This document shows, one piece after another, positions 9,751-19,482 of a stretch of DNA of 64,000 bases. Position 1 is the first letter of the stretch. Each line of letters opens with the position of its first letter. The notes below the pieces were generated by a model. It was not told the DNA's origin, made no database searches, and saw only the letters and a program-made list of their open reading frames with translations. Source of the DNA: an uncultured Comamonas sp. (GTDB taxonomy: Bacteria; Pseudomonadota; Gammaproteobacteria; Burkholderiales; Burkholderiaceae_C); assembly GCA_902175065.1 (NCBI GenBank), contig CABIIJ010000057.1:1-64000 (forward strand), read 5' to 3'. A program made the translations under genes and the position numbers.

Positions 9751-11748
9751 ATGGCCGCTCACACCAGGGACGCAACCCGCCAGCTGTCACCGGGTACGCT
9801 TGTTCAAACCACTGTCCTCGCACTGGCGGGCTGCACGTCCATGCTTGCGCACGCACAGCAAAATGGCGCCCCCATCGCCACAACCCAGTTGCCGGACGTG
9901 GTCATCACCGCCACCGGGTTCGAACAGTCGATTGCCGAAGCGCCCGCCTCCATCACCGTCATCCCCAAGGAACAACTGGAAGGCCGCCGCTACCGTGACG
10001 TGACCGATGCGCTGCAAGACATTCCCGGGCTGACCATCGAGGGCGGGGCGGGTGGAAAGATCGAATCCACGCAAATCTACATCCGGGGCCTGGGCGAGGA
10101 CTACACCCTGTTCCTGGTGGACGGCAAGCCGCTCGGCACCTCCTCCCAAGCCTATTACAACGGTTTTGGCGGAGCGCAACAAACCGGGTGGCTGCCACCG
10201 GTGTCGGCCATCGAACGCATTGAAGTCATCCGCGGCCCGATGTCGTCGCTGTATGGTTCCAGCGCCCTGGGCGGCGTGATCAACATCATCACCAAAAAGG
10301 TCGCATCCACCTGGAGCGGCAGCGTGACCCTCGACGGCACCGTGCAGGAAAACTCCGAAGCCGGCAGCGAAAACCAGCAGCGCTTTTATCTGAGCGGCCC
10401 GATCGTCTCCGACCGGCTGGGCCTGACCCTCTACGGCTCGCGCTTCAAGCGCCACGAAGACCGCTTCACCGGAGGGTATGCCGGCAAGGAAACGAAGGAC
10501 CTGACCGCCAAGCTGGCCTGGAAACTCTCCGACCACCAGAGCCTGGGTCTGGAAGCCACGCATGGCGAAGGAGACAACCAGCGCACGGCACGCACCGGCG
10601 CTGCCGGAGAGGTCCGGAACACGCGCGACTATCTGGCCCTCTCGCACGACCTGACCTGGGGCAATCGCTTTCGCACCACCTCCTTTCTCACCCACGAGAA
10701 CGTCGAGATCGAGAACGGCAGCAATTACTCCGAATACCAGGCCAGCTTCTTCAACACCAAGACGGTGCTCCCCCTGGGCAGCCACATGGTGACCGTGGGC
10801 GGCGAATACAAATCGGAAAAGACGAACCACGATGCCAGCCGCTTTCCCGGCTCGCGCAACATCGACCTGTCGCGCTGGCAAATAGCTGCGTTTATCGAGG
10901 ACGAGTACTTCCTGACAGAGCAACTGTCCGTCGTGGGCGGCCTGCGCTACGACCGCAACGAACACTATGGCAGCGAGTTCATTCCCCGCCTGTACGGGGT
11001 GTACCGGCTGAACCCGGCCATCACACTCAAAGGCGGCGTGAGCGGGGGCTACAAGGCCCCCACGCTCAAGCAGGCGGACGACAACATCGTGGAAATCGCA
11101 GCCCGCGGGGCAGCCTGGGACATGGGCAACAAGGATCTCAAGCCCGAAAAGAGCACCAACTATGAATTCGGCGTGAACTGGGCTCCGGACCCCGGCACGA
11201 ATGCCGGCCTCACCGTCTACAAGACCGATTTCCGCAACAAGATCGGCAAGCAGACCATCTGCGAAAGTCCCACCAGTGCGCCCGCTTGTGTCTATAACGG
11301 TGAAACCCGCGCACGCATCAACCAATATGTGAACGTCAGCTCGGCCACCATCAACGGCCTGGAGGCCTCGTTCAGCAAGCACGTGGGTGCCTGGAAGCTG
11401 AACACGTCCTACACCTTCACCGACAGCAAGATCGATACAGGCGCCGACAAAGGCAAGCCCCTGAACAACCTCCCAAAGCACATGCTCACCCTGGGCGCAG
11501 ACTGGTCGGCGAGCAGCCAGCTCAAGCTCTGGAGCAAAGCCCGCTACAAGAGCAAAAGCATCGACAGCGGCACGGCCCAGATTCCGGCCTACACCCTGGT
11601 GGACATCGGCGTGAACTACAAGGTGAACCAGAACGTGAGCCTGTTCGGCGGGCTGTACAACCTGCTGGACAAGTCCGTGAACACCGCCGACTACGGCAAG
11701 ACGCTCGATGGCCGTCGCCTGTATGTGGGGGTGACGGCCGGGTTCTGA
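9751..11748 (+). CDS. TonB-dependent siderophore receptor
   Basis: 665 aa outer-membrane receptor. It has a signal peptide ending MLAHAQ, a plug domain (PDVVITATGFEQSIAEAPASITVIPKEQ in two stretches, then IRGPMSSLYGSSALGGVINIITKK), and a 22-strand-type barrel ending in VGVTAGF. The plug and barrel resemble the FepA/CirA catecholate group; the exact ligand cannot be read. ATG 9751 has AAGGAGAG upstream and removes a 163-residue shadow extension. It follows DUF3325 by 113 bp and belongs functionally with the three membrane genes before it. It ends at a 76-bp element and a bidirectional terminator. Confidence 0.93.
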   Translation: MAAHTRDATRQLSPGTLVQTTVLALAGCTSMLAHAQQNGAPIATTQLPDVVITATGFEQSIAEAPASITVIPKEQLEGRRYRDVTDALQDIPGLTIEGGAGGKIESTQIYIRGLGEDYTLFLVDGKPLGTSSQAYYNGFGGAQQTGWLPPVSAIERIEVIRGPMSSLYGSSALGGVINIITKKVASTWSGSVTLDGTVQENSEAGSENQQRFYLSGPIVSDRLGLTLYGSRFKRHEDRFTGGYAGKETKDLTAKLAWKLSDHQSLGLEATHGEGDNQRTARTGAAGEVRNTRDYLALSHDLTWGNRFRTTSFLTHENVEIENGSNYSEYQASFFNTKTVLPLGSHMVTVGGEYKSEKTNHDASRFPGSRNIDLSRWQIAAFIEDEYFLTEQLSVVGGLRYDRNEHYGSEFIPRLYGVYRLNPAITLKGGVSGGYKAPTLKQADDNIVEIAARGAAWDMGNKDLKPEKSTNYEFGVNWAPDPGTNAGLTVYKTDFRNKIGKQTICESPTSAPACVYNGETRARINQYVNVSSATINGLEASFSKHVGAWKLNTSYTFTDSKIDTGADKGKPLNNLPKHMLTLGADWSASSQLKLWSKARYKSKSIDSGTAQIPAYTLVDIGVNYKVNQNVSLFGGLYNLLDKSVNTADYGKTLDGRRLYVGVTAGF

Positions 11749-11770
11749 GTGCCGAAATTATAAAAAAAGG

Positions 11771-11846
11771 AGCTATTAGCGCTGATAAATAAATGAATCA
11801 ATATGCTTTTTGTATTGAAACCCAATTTTTATCAATGCTGGAAGCT
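11771..11846. repeat. 76-bp palindromic intergenic element, copy 3
   Basis: Begins AGCTATTAGCGCTGATAAAT and ends ATCAATGCTGGAAGCT, 22 bp after the receptor stop. The AT-rich flanks TTATAAAAA (left) and TTTTTATAA (right) mirror each other, so the palindrome may extend beyond 76 bp. It lies just before a conventional terminator. Confidence 0.82.
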
Positions 11847-11870
11847 CCTATTTTTATAAAGAAAAGGTGA

Positions 11871-11905
11871 AAAAAATCCCGGTGCATCTGCACCGGGATT
11901 TTTTT
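11871..11905. terminator. Bidirectional intrinsic terminator
   Basis: AAAAAATCCCGGTGCA-TCT-GCACCGGGATTTTTT type stem. It serves the TonB receptor (+) and the convergent porin gene (-). Confidence 0.93.
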
Positions 11906-11924
11906 GCTTGGGGATCAGACCGCT

Positions 11925-12929
11925 TTAGAAGTTGTGGCGGATGCCCAGGGCGAAGGAGGAGAAGTCGTCGCCGGCAGTCTTCACGCCGTACTCGGCAGCC
12001 TTTTTGTTGTTGATCTTGGTGTAGTAGGTGTAGACCTTGGTGCGCTTGCTCAGGTTGTAGTTGTAACCCAGAGTCCATTGCGTAGCAGCAGAGTCTTTAC
12101 GCTTGCTCCAAGAGTCGACATGACCGACGTTCACGTGGAATTCCGAAGCGTTCAGCACATACATGCCGGACAGACGGAAGTTGTTGCGATTGCCCAGCGT
12201 GAATTCATCGTTGTACTGGTAGTAAGCACCGACCACGAATTGACCGAAGTTGTACAACCCGCGCAATGCTGCCTGGCGTGCCCCGGCGATTTGGCTATAG
12301 CCTGCACCCAGGGACAAGGGGCCGTTGTTGTAGTTGGCAGCCAGGTCGTAGCCGGTCTTGTTTCCTGCAGGAGTAGCCTGGGCCTTTTCGTGGAAGCTCA
12401 CCGAAGCTTCTGCCCAGAAGTTGTTGAAGGTAGGCGTGCGGTAAGCCAGCTTGTTGCCGGTACCCAGGCCATAGTTACCGCCTTGAGCAGCTTTACCGCG
12501 GCCCATCCAGACAGGGTCGATGTAAAACGCATCTGCCGAAGAACCGGTTTCGTGGTTGTGCATGCCGATGTAATCGGAAGTGGCGTAGTAGGACTCAGGG
12601 AAGAAGTTACCCAGGCGTACCATACCGAAGTTGCCCGACAGGTTCACTTCGCTTTGACGACCGAAAGTCAGGGGGCCGGAGCCGTCGTCAGAACCAAAAC
12701 CTGCTTCCAGTTGGAAACCAGCCTTCAGACCGTTGCCCAGGTCTTCCACGCCTTTGAAGCCGATGCGCGAGCTGTTGTTTTCCATCGAGGTCTTGGACAG
12801 CTTGCCGGTTTTTTGATGTTCGATGGTGGTGTTGACGCGGCCATAAATGGTCACGCTGCTTTGGGCCATGACAGCCGAAGTACCGCAAACGGCCACTGCG
12901 GCCAGCATCAGGCGGGAGAGTTTCGTCAT
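11925..12929 (-). CDS. Outer-membrane porin (Gram-negative porin family, Omp32-like)
   Basis: 334 aa. The signal peptide (LMLAAVAVCGTSAVMAQ) is followed by the typical mature start SSVTIYGRVNTTIEH. A 16-strand barrel pattern follows, including SRIGFKGVEDLGNGLKAGFQLEAGF, and the protein ends in phenylalanine (LGIRHNF) as required for BamA recognition. Trimeric porins of this family in Comamonadaceae are anion-selective general channels. AAGGATC precedes the start. Base composition is less GC-rich than the neighbours, as expected for a highly expressed gene. Confidence 0.93.
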   Translation of the reverse strand: MTKLSRLMLAAVAVCGTSAVMAQSSVTIYGRVNTTIEHQKTGKLSKTSMENNSSRIGFKGVEDLGNGLKAGFQLEAGFGSDDGSGPLTFGRQSEVNLSGNFGMVRLGNFFPESYYATSDYIGMHNHETGSSADAFYIDPVWMGRGKAAQGGNYGLGTGNKLAYRTPTFNNFWAEASVSFHEKAQATPAGNKTGYDLAANYNNGPLSLGAGYSQIAGARQAALRGLYNFGQFVVGAYYQYNDEFTLGNRNNFRLSGMYVLNASEFHVNVGHVDSWSKRKDSAATQWTLGYNYNLSKRTKVYTYYTKINNKKAAEYGVKTAGDDFSSFALGIRHNF

Positions 12930-13393
12930 ATCCAGATCCTTGTGGGAAAAATAAAAAAGTTGCGCTCTGGCTTGTCTCCAGAGGAACGCAGTAGCGCAGG
13001 TAGAAAGATTTTAGGAGTGCGCCTGCGCAATCGGCCCTTTTTACGCAGGAAGTAGGCCTTTGTGTGCTGAAAAACAACAGATTCACCAGGATGGCCTGCA
13101 TAAAAGCGTGTGAAAACCGTCCCGGGCGACTTTTCCCCGCTCCCGGCCACTTTTTCCTGCCGTGATCTGACCTGCTACGGGCCAGGAAAACAGGTTCTGC
13201 TCACGAAGATACAACCAGCCTCGGGACAACCCTAGGCATTTGTTTTTCCATATGAAATTTCTAGTGAAAACCCTGGTGATTTTCTGGAAATTCAGTAAGC
13301 AAGCGGTCAGACCCGATTTCCAGAATACATCCGTCCGCAGAGTCTCCAGACTTACGAAAAGCTGACAATTCCCGCAACATAAGGAGGCAAACA
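12930..13393. other. Intergenic control region between porin and yjcH-actP
   Basis: 464 bp without a credible gene. The 103-aa minus-strand ORF across it (13083-13394) has no recognisable domain and overlaps both promoters. The region must hold divergent promoters for the porin and the acetate-uptake operon, and it contains a 10-bp inverted repeat, listed separately. Confidence 0.7.
13282..13325. promoter_or_regulatory. Inverted repeat upstream of yjcH-actP
   Basis: Perfect 10-bp arms TTCTGGAAAT and ATTTCCAGAA separated by 24 bp, ending 68 bp before the DUF485 start. It could be a regulator site or a leader hairpin. The binding factor is unknown. Confidence 0.45.
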
Positions 13394-13705
13394 ATGAGTG
13401 ACCCCATTGTTCAAAAGATTCAATCTCATCCCAAGTACCAGGAGCTGCGTGCCAAGCGCAACCCCCTGGGTGTCACGTTAACCATCATGATGCTGATCGT
13501 GTACTACGGCTACGTAGGCCTGATCGCGTTTGACAAAGAGTTTCTGGCCGCCCCCCTGGCGGCCACCGGGGTAACCACCCTGGGGGTGCCCATTGGGCTG
13601 GCGGTGATTTTGTTCACCATCGGCATCACGGTGTACTACGTGAACGTGGCGAATAACAAATTCGACACCATGACCGAAGAACTGCTCAAGGATGTGACCA
13701 AATGA
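13394..13705 (+). CDS. yjcH: DUF485 inner-membrane protein (YjcH-like)
   Basis: 103 aa with two membrane helices ([18 protein letters not shown] and [19 protein letters not shown]). This is the standard small partner encoded before acetate permease ActP. A very good ribosome-binding site (AAGGAGG) precedes the ATG, and the stop overlaps the actP start (ATGA), so the two are coupled. Its biochemical role is unknown. Absence of acs nearby means the acetate-activating enzyme is encoded elsewhere. Confidence 0.92.
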   Translation: MSDPIVQKIQSHPKYQELRAKRNPLGVTLTIMMLIVYYGYVGLIAFDKEFLAAPLAATGVTTLGVPIGLAVILFTIGITVYYVNVANNKFDTMTEELLKDVTK

Positions 13706-15441
13706 AGCGCGTAAACAAGAACTTTGCCGGCACTGCGCTGGCCCTGGCCGCCCTGGCGGCCAGCCCGCTGGCCTTGGCCGCTGGCGGTGACATTGGCAAC
13801 ACCGTCAAGCAAGAGACCAACTGGATCGCCATCATCATGTTTGGTGTCTTTGTGGCTTTGACGCTGTGGATTACCAAATGGGCAGCGGGCCGCACCAAAT
13901 CGGCCGCGGACTTCTACACCGCCGGCGGCGGGATTACCGGTTTCCAAAACGGTTTGGCGATTGCTGGCGACTACATGTCGGCGGCCTCGTTCCTGGGGAT
14001 TTCGGCGATGGTGATGGGCACCGGCTACGACGGCATCATCTACTCCATCGGCTTCTTGGTGGGCTGGCCCATCATCACCTTCTTGATGGCCGACCGCCTG
14101 CGCAACCTGGGCAAATTCACCTTTGCCGACGTAGTGGGCTACCGCTTTAAGAACGGCCCCATCCGCACCTTTGCCGCTTCGGGCACGCTGATCGTGGTGG
14201 CTTTCTACCTGATCGCCCAAATGGTCGGTGCTGGCCAGCTGATCAAACTGCTGTTCGGTCTGGACTACTGGATCGCCGTGGTGCTGGTGGGCGCGTTGAT
14301 GATGATCTACGTGATGTTTGGCGGTATGGCCGCCACCACCTGGGTGCAGATCATCAAGGCAGTGATGCTGCTGTCGGGCGTGACCTTCATGGCTTTCATG
14401 GTGATGTCCAAGTACGGCTTCAGCCCTGAAGCCCTGTTTGCCGACGGCGTGCGCGTGCGCACCGAAGTGGCCGCCAACGCTGGCAAAACGCCGGAAGAAG
14501 CCGCCAAAGCCGGCCTGTCCATCATGGGCCCCGGCGGTTTCCTGAAAGACCCGATCTCGGCCATCTCCTTCGGTATGGCGCTGATGTTCGGTACCGCTGG
14601 TCTGCCGCACATCCTGATGCGCTTCTTCACCGTGCCCAACGCCAAAGAAGCCCGTAAATCGGTGGGCTGGGCCTCGGTGTGGATTGGTTACTTCTACATC
14701 CTGATCTTCATCATCGGCTTTGGTGCCATCACCTTGGTGCTGACCGATCCCACCATGGCAGACACTGCCAAGGGCGTGATCCACGGTGGCGCTGGTGCCG
14801 CCAACATGGCCGCCGTGCTGGTCGCCAAAACGGTGGGCGGCGACGTGTTCTACGGCTTCATCTCGGCCGTGGCCTTTGCCACCATTCTGGCTGTGGTCGC
14901 TGGCTTGACGCTGTCGGGCGCTTCGGCGGTGTCGCACGACCTGTACGCTACCGTGCTCAAAGACGGCAAGGCCGATACCGCTTCGGAGCTGAAAGTCACC
15001 CGCGTGACCACCTTCGCACTGGGCATCATCGCTGTGCTGCTGGGCATCTTGTTCGAGAAGATCAACGTGGCCTTCATGGTGGCCCTAGCTTTTGCCATCG
15101 CTGCTTCGGCCAACTTCCCGGCGCTGATCATGTCCATCCTGTGGAAAAACTGCACCACCCGTGGCGCAGTGATCGGCGGCTTCATGGGCCTGATCTCCTC
15201 GGTGGTATTGACCATTGTGTCGCCTTCGATCTGGGTGGCCACCCTGGGCAACGACCCCAGCACGGTGCTGTTCCCCTACTCGTCGCCGGCCCTGTTCTCC
15301 ATGCCGCTGGCCTTCTTCGGTGTGTGGTTCTTCTCGATCACCGACACCAGCGAGCGGGCCAAGGTCGATCGCGCTGGCTTCCCCGCACAGCAAGTGCGTT
15401 CGGAAACCGGCCTGGGTGCTTCGCAAGCCTCCAGCCACTAA
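13702..15441 (+). CDS. actP: Cation/acetate symporter ActP
   Basis: 579 aa sodium:solute symporter. It has an N-terminal signal-like segment ([17 protein letters not shown]) typical of ActP, then about 13 transmembrane helices. The SSS-family core is seen in [30 protein letters not shown] (in two stretches) and [20 protein letters not shown]. It takes up acetate and other short carboxylates. The reading frame overlaps yjcH by 4 bp and ends at a strong terminator. A second, VC_2705-type symporter of the same superfamily lies 1.7 kb downstream. Confidence 0.95.
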   Translation: MKRVNKNFAGTALALAALAASPLALAAGGDIGNTVKQETNWIAIIMFGVFVALTLWITKWAAGRTKSAADFYTAGGGITGFQNGLAIAGDYMSAASFLGISAMVMGTGYDGIIYSIGFLVGWPIITFLMADRLRNLGKFTFADVVGYRFKNGPIRTFAASGTLIVVAFYLIAQMVGAGQLIKLLFGLDYWIAVVLVGALMMIYVMFGGMAATTWVQIIKAVMLLSGVTFMAFMVMSKYGFSPEALFADGVRVRTEVAANAGKTPEEAAKAGLSIMGPGGFLKDPISAISFGMALMFGTAGLPHILMRFFTVPNAKEARKSVGWASVWIGYFYILIFIIGFGAITLVLTDPTMADTAKGVIHGGAGAANMAAVLVAKTVGGDVFYGFISAVAFATILAVVAGLTLSGASAVSHDLYATVLKDGKADTASELKVTRVTTFALGIIAVLLGILFEKINVAFMVALAFAIAASANFPALIMSILWKNCTTRGAVIGGFMGLISSVVLTIVSPSIWVATLGNDPSTVLFPYSSPALFSMPLAFFGVWFFSITDTSERAKVDRAGFPAQQVRSETGLGASQASSH

Positions 15442-15502
15442 GCAGCAGCCGTCCAAGGCAACACCTTCCAACCAAGGCCCTGCGCCTGGGTTGGAAAGAC
15501 GC

Positions 15503-15532
15503 AAAAAACCGGGCTTATGGCCCGGTTTTTTT
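15503..15532. terminator. Intrinsic terminator after actP
   Basis: Stem ACCGGGC-TTAT-GGCCCGGT with T7 on the plus strand and A6 on the minus side, so it may also stop the convergent hydrolase gene. Confidence 0.9.
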
Positions 15533-15549
15533 ATGCGCAGTTCATGCCG

Positions 15550-16416
15550 TCAACACCGCTCGTCCAGCCACTGCCGCAGGCGGGCGAAGACGGGCGCGGC
15601 CAGTTCGGCGCTTTCGTTGAAAAGCTCGTGGTACAGCGCATAGAAACACTGCGCCTGGACGCAGGCAGGCGCGGCCGCTGCAAAGGCACGGCTGCCTGCG
15701 GGGCTGACGAGACGGTCATCCCCGGCCCACAGCAGCAGCGTGGGCACCGTCCAATCCGCCGCCTGGGCCACGGTGGCCGGCCCGCCGGTGGCGATGAAGC
15801 GGGCCAGCCGGGCGCTGATGCGGTCATGGCACAGTGGGTCGGCCCGGTAGGCGCGGGGCACGGCGGGGTCGTGCGAGAGGTAACGCGCGTCCAGCCCGTT
15901 GCCCACGCGCAGGTTGGGCACGATGCGCGGCAGCGTGACGACGAGGCATTTCTGTACGGCATTCAGGCCTGCATCCAGCGCGGGGGAAGACAGCACCAGC
16001 GCATCCACCGCCCGCAGGCGCAGCGCGACGAAGCGGGCTGCGACCAGCCCGCCCATGCTGTGCCCCAGCAGAATCAGCGGCTGGCCTGCGGGCTGCCGGG
16101 CGCGGGTGGCATCGACCAGCGCGGCCAGATCGTCCAGCAGGCGGGTGTCGGAAGTGAGTGCGCCACGCGGCCCGTCCGACTGGCCGTGGCCGAAGTGGTC
16201 GTAGCCGCGCACGGCGTAGCCCCAGGCGTTCAGCCGCCGGGCCAGCGCAGCGTGGCGGCCCGCATGTTCGCCCAGGCCGTGGACGATAAGCACGGTGGCG
16301 CGTGCGGCCTGCGCCAGCGGCCAGTCATGCACGGCCAGCCGTGTGCCGTCACTGGCGGTAAAAACGCTCTGCACCGCTGGGCAAGGTGTGTCCGCAATTT
16401 GCTGTGGCTGCTCCAT
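15550..16416 (-). CDS. Alpha/beta hydrolase, monoacylglycerol lipase/lysophospholipase type
   Basis: 288 aa cytoplasmic serine hydrolase. Seen: oxyanion/cap start VLIVHGLGEHAGRH, nucleophile elbow GHSMGG, acid in LLLWAGDDRLV and histidine in YHELFNE. The order and spacing fit Hydrolase_4 (monoglyceride-lipase-like) proteins. ATG 16416 (MEQPQQ) is chosen because AGGAG stands 7 nt upstream; the track start adds 10 residues. No operon partner. Confidence 0.88.
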   Translation of the reverse strand: MEQPQQIADTPCPAVQSVFTASDGTRLAVHDWPLAQAARATVLIVHGLGEHAGRHAALARRLNAWGYAVRGYDHFGHGQSDGPRGALTSDTRLLDDLAALVDATRARQPAGQPLILLGHSMGGLVAARFVALRLRAVDALVLSSPALDAGLNAVQKCLVVTLPRIVPNLRVGNGLDARYLSHDPAVPRAYRADPLCHDRISARLARFIATGGPATVAQAADWTVPTLLLWAGDDRLVSPAGSRAFAAAAPACVQAQCFYALYHELFNESAELAAPVFARLRQWLDERC

Positions 16417-16495
16417 CCGTCTGCTCCTGTGCCGTGCAAAAGACAAAGGCGGGAGGATAGCAGCCGCACCCTGAAAGGCCCCAGGGCTACTTACC

Positions 16496-17020
16496 TCACG
16501 GCGTTTTCCCCAGGCACGCCTGCTGGTACACCGGGTCGCTGACCAACACCTGTTCTACCGGCCCTGCCTGGGCTGCAGCTTTGCCCGTGCTGCTGGCCAG
16601 CGCCACCCGTTCGCGGGTCTTGCAATGGAGTACCTGCGGTATTTGCTCCATGCGTTCGGTAGGGTCCTTGATGAAGCGGTAGACGAGGTACTCAACAATC
16701 TTTGCGTCGTCCTGCTGGCTTTGCCGGTAGTGGCCATCGGCCACGTCGAATTGATTTACCGAAGGGGCCAGATAACTCCAGGGTCGGAAAAAATCAGGTT
16801 CCCGGTATTCACGCAATACGACAGAACCCTCTGGGAGCTGGCTGCGCTTGAAGTCGAACCATGTGTAGTCGTAATAAGCCAAATAACCAAACATCCCGCA
16901 ACCTGCGGCGATGGGGATAATCCATTTTGGCAAAAGGTTCTTGCTGAGCTTGCGCAGTAAGTAACCGAATGCCCCGGCACATAAACCAATAATGAATACA
17001 CCGGCCAAGTTCCAAATCAT
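16496..17020 (-). CDS. Hypothetical membrane-anchored protein
   Basis: 174 aa, not recognised. The first 60 residues hold two hydrophobic helices (IWNLAGVFIIGLCAGAFGYLL and WIIPIAAGCGMFGYLAYY). About 115 soluble residues follow, with VVLREYREPDFFRPWSY and a Cys in LHCKTRER and another in YQQACLG that could pair in the periplasm. The ATG at 17020 follows a good site (AGGGAGAG), whereas the track start is a TTG lying upstream of that site. It is separated from the symporter by a terminator, so it likely has its own promoter. Confidence 0.7.
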   Translation of the reverse strand: MIWNLAGVFIIGLCAGAFGYLLRKLSKNLLPKWIIPIAAGCGMFGYLAYYDYTWFDFKRSQLPEGSVVLREYREPDFFRPWSYLAPSVNQFDVADGHYRQSQQDDAKIVEYLVYRFIKDPTERMEQIPQVLHCKTRERVALASSTGKAAAQAGPVEQVLVSDPVYQQACLGKTP

Positions 17021-17036
17021 CTTTTCTCTCCCTGAC

Positions 17037-17064
17037 AAAAAAATGGGCTTTCCGCAGAAAGCCC
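17037..17064 (-). terminator. Intrinsic terminator downstream of the VC_2705-type symporter
   Basis: On the minus strand, GGGCTTTC-TGCG-GAAAGCCC is followed by ATTTTTTT. It lies between the symporter stop and the start of the hypothetical gene. Confidence 0.88.
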
Positions 17065-17101
17065 ACTTATTATGTATTTACTTCAATGTTGCACCATCTT
17101 T

Positions 17102-18844
17102 TTAAGGATAGCGTACACGGCGCACCATTTCCTGGATTTCCTCGCTGGGCTCCTCGGTGGCCAGCGATACGCCAATGGCGACGATGAAGTTGGTCACGGC
17201 GCCAATCACCCCCACCGACAGCGGAGAGATGCCCATGATCCAATGCTCCGGTGTGTTCGGGAAGTTGTTGGTGCCAGGAATGAAGAACCAGCCCAGGTAC
17301 ATGAAGATATACCCAACGGTCAGGGCCGCACCTGCCAGCATTCCAGCGACCGCGCCCTTGTTGTTCACGCGCTTGACGAAAATGCCCATTATCAGCGCCG
17401 GGAACAGGGTGGCAGCTGCCATGCCGAAGGCCAGAGCCACCGTTTGCGCCGCAAAACCTGGGGGATTCAGTCCCAGGTAAGTGGCCACTACGATGGCTCC
17501 AGTCATGGCCAGGCGGGCATAGAGCATTTCCGTCTTGTCGGAAATATGCGGCATGAGCGTGTTTTTCAGCAAGTCGTGGCTAATGGCTGAAGAAATCGCC
17601 AGCAACAGTCCCGACGCTGTGGACAGCGCCGCCGCAATACCGCCAGCAGCCATCAAGCCAATCAACCATCCGGGCATGTTGGCCACTTCCGGCAGCGCCA
17701 GTACCAGGATGTCGTTGTTCACCGTCAGCTCGTTGCCTTCCCAGCCGCGCTCTTTGGCGGTGCCTTCGGCAAAGGTTTTATTGCCCTCGTTGTAGAACTG
17801 GATGCGGCCATCGTTGTTCTTGTCGTCCACCTTCAACAGGCCGGTCTGCTCCCAGGTCTTGAACCACTCGGGACGCTCGTCGTACGCCAGGGCGGGTTTG
17901 TCGGTCCCTTGGGGGTAAACGGTTTCCAGCACGTTGAGACGGGCCATGGCAGCCAGCGAAGGCACGGTGGTATAGAACAGGGCGATGAACACCAGCGCCC
18001 AGCCAGCCGACCAGCGGGCATCCTGGATGTTGGGTACGGTGAAGAAGCGAATGATGACGTGGGGCAGGCCGGCAGTGCCCACCATCAGCGTCAGCGTAAA
18101 GAGGAACATGTTCCACTTGTTGCTTACGTCGGCGGTGTAGTCCTGGAAGCCCAGGTCACGCACGACCAGGTTCATTTTCTCCAGCAGCGGCAGACCGGAA
18201 GCAGTATGCGTGCCAAACAGACCCGTTTGCGGCAGGAAGTGGCCGGTCATCATCAGCGACAGGTAGGCCGCCGGGATGGTGAAAGCCAGAATCAGCACGA
18301 TGTACTGCGCCACCTGGGTGTAGGTCACGCCTTTCATGCCGCCCAGCACGGCGTAGAAGAACACCACCACCGAAGAGATCAACAGACCATTGGTGCTGCT
18401 CACTTCCAGGAAGCGCGAGAAGGCCACGCCAGCGCCCGTCATCTGGCCGATCACGTAGGTCAGCGAAATGATCAGCAGACACATCACCGCCACCACACGG
18501 GCGGTTTTGGTGCCGTGGCGTTTGCCGACAAAGTCGGGCACGGTGTAGGCGCCAAAGCGGCGCATGTACGGGGCCAGCAAGGTCGCCAGCAGAACGTAGC
18601 CACCTGTCCAGCCCATGATGAACGAGGAGTTCACGTAACCCACCGAGATCAAGCCTGCGACCGAGATGAACGATGCTGCCGAGAGCCAGTCCGCCGCCGT
18701 GGCCATACCGTTTACGACGGGGTTCACCTCACCGCCAGCGATGTAAAACTCGCGGGTCGATTTGGCACGCGCCCACAGGGCAATCGCCGTATAGACAACG
18801 AACGAGCCAATCACAAAGATAAAGTTAATCCAAAATTGACTCAT
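17102..18844 (-). CDS. Sodium:solute symporter, VC_2705 subfamily
   Basis: 580 aa, about 13 membrane helices. The N-terminus KSTREFYIAGGEVNPVVNG and GTAGLPHVIIRFFTVPN are typical of the acetate/short-carboxylate branch. A roughly 60-residue hydrophilic insertion (DERPEWFKTWEQTGLLKVDDKNNDGRIQFYNEG region) lies between helices. It includes a DKNNDGRIQF stretch resembling a calcium-binding EF-hand loop. It is encoded 3 bp after DUF4212, its constant partner, with GAGGAG before the ATG. The substrate is unproven; related genes are linked to acetate, pyruvate or propionate growth. Confidence 0.92.
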   Translation of the reverse strand: MSQFWINFIFVIGSFVVYTAIALWARAKSTREFYIAGGEVNPVVNGMATAADWLSAASFISVAGLISVGYVNSSFIMGWTGGYVLLATLLAPYMRRFGAYTVPDFVGKRHGTKTARVVAVMCLLIISLTYVIGQMTGAGVAFSRFLEVSSTNGLLISSVVVFFYAVLGGMKGVTYTQVAQYIVLILAFTIPAAYLSLMMTGHFLPQTGLFGTHTASGLPLLEKMNLVVRDLGFQDYTADVSNKWNMFLFTLTLMVGTAGLPHVIIRFFTVPNIQDARWSAGWALVFIALFYTTVPSLAAMARLNVLETVYPQGTDKPALAYDERPEWFKTWEQTGLLKVDDKNNDGRIQFYNEGNKTFAEGTAKERGWEGNELTVNNDILVLALPEVANMPGWLIGLMAAGGIAAALSTASGLLLAISSAISHDLLKNTLMPHISDKTEMLYARLAMTGAIVVATYLGLNPPGFAAQTVALAFGMAAATLFPALIMGIFVKRVNNKGAVAGMLAGAALTVGYIFMYLGWFFIPGTNNFPNTPEHWIMGISPLSVGVIGAVTNFIVAIGVSLATEEPSEEIQEMVRRVRYP

Positions 18845-18847
18845 GGG

Positions 18848-19111
18848 TTACTCCTCCAGCCCAAATTCTTTGTCAATCTTGTTCATGCGCCAGGCATAAA
18901 AGAAAATCAACGCCAGAAAAGTCAGAATCGAACCTTGCTGGGCAAACCAAAAGCCCAGGTCTGCTCCGCCAATTTTGATACCCATGACAAGCGGGCGCAG
19001 CAACATGCCAAAGCCGTAGGACACCAGTGCCCAAATGCTGAGGCACAGCGCAATCAGCTTGACGTTTGCCCGCCAATAGGCATGGTCTTTCTCGGTAAGT
19101 GGTTTTAACAT
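18848..19111 (-). CDS. DUF4212 small membrane protein, symporter partner
   Basis: 87 aa with two membrane helices (LIALCLSIWALVSYGFGMLL and GSILTFLALIFFYAWRMNKID). DUF4212 proteins are encoded immediately before VC_2705-type symporters, as here (3-bp gap), and resemble the YjcH role for ActP. A likely small subunit or assembly factor. GGAGAC precedes the ATG at 19111. Confidence 0.9.
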   Translation of the reverse strand: MLKPLTEKDHAYWRANVKLIALCLSIWALVSYGFGMLLRPLVMGIKIGGADLGFWFAQQGSILTFLALIFFYAWRMNKIDKEFGLEE

Positions 19112-19482
19112 TTTGTCTCCTGATTCATATTAATTTATTGGCTGGCGTCAATCCAGGGCCTCCCCCGGATGACGCCATTTTTTCAAAATTTCAGAAATTG
19201 AAATTTTCTATTGAATAGCATTTATTCGTTCGACACCTCCATTTTTCTGGCGTATTGCTACGCCGCTGACAATTTCATCCGCATAAGGAAGCAGGGCCTC
19301 ATCCGCTCCAGATAGACAAGGCTCCGCACCTGCCATGATCTGGCTGAACCTTACTAAATTCTTACCAAACCCCCGGTTCACCCTAGAGAAATTCAAGCAA
19401 CACGGGAAAATACTGAAAATTGAAAAAATCTATTAAAAACAAACATTTGCACACCTAATAACAGACTTGCAAATTTCATCAA

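Noticed and set aside
13083-13394. 103-aa minus-strand ORF in the porin/actP gap
   Set aside because: No domain, no ribosome-binding site, and it would cover both promoters.
19208-19396. 62-aa minus-strand ORF in the AT-rich region
   Set aside because: No similarity recognised and no clear start signal; the region is better explained as regulatory.
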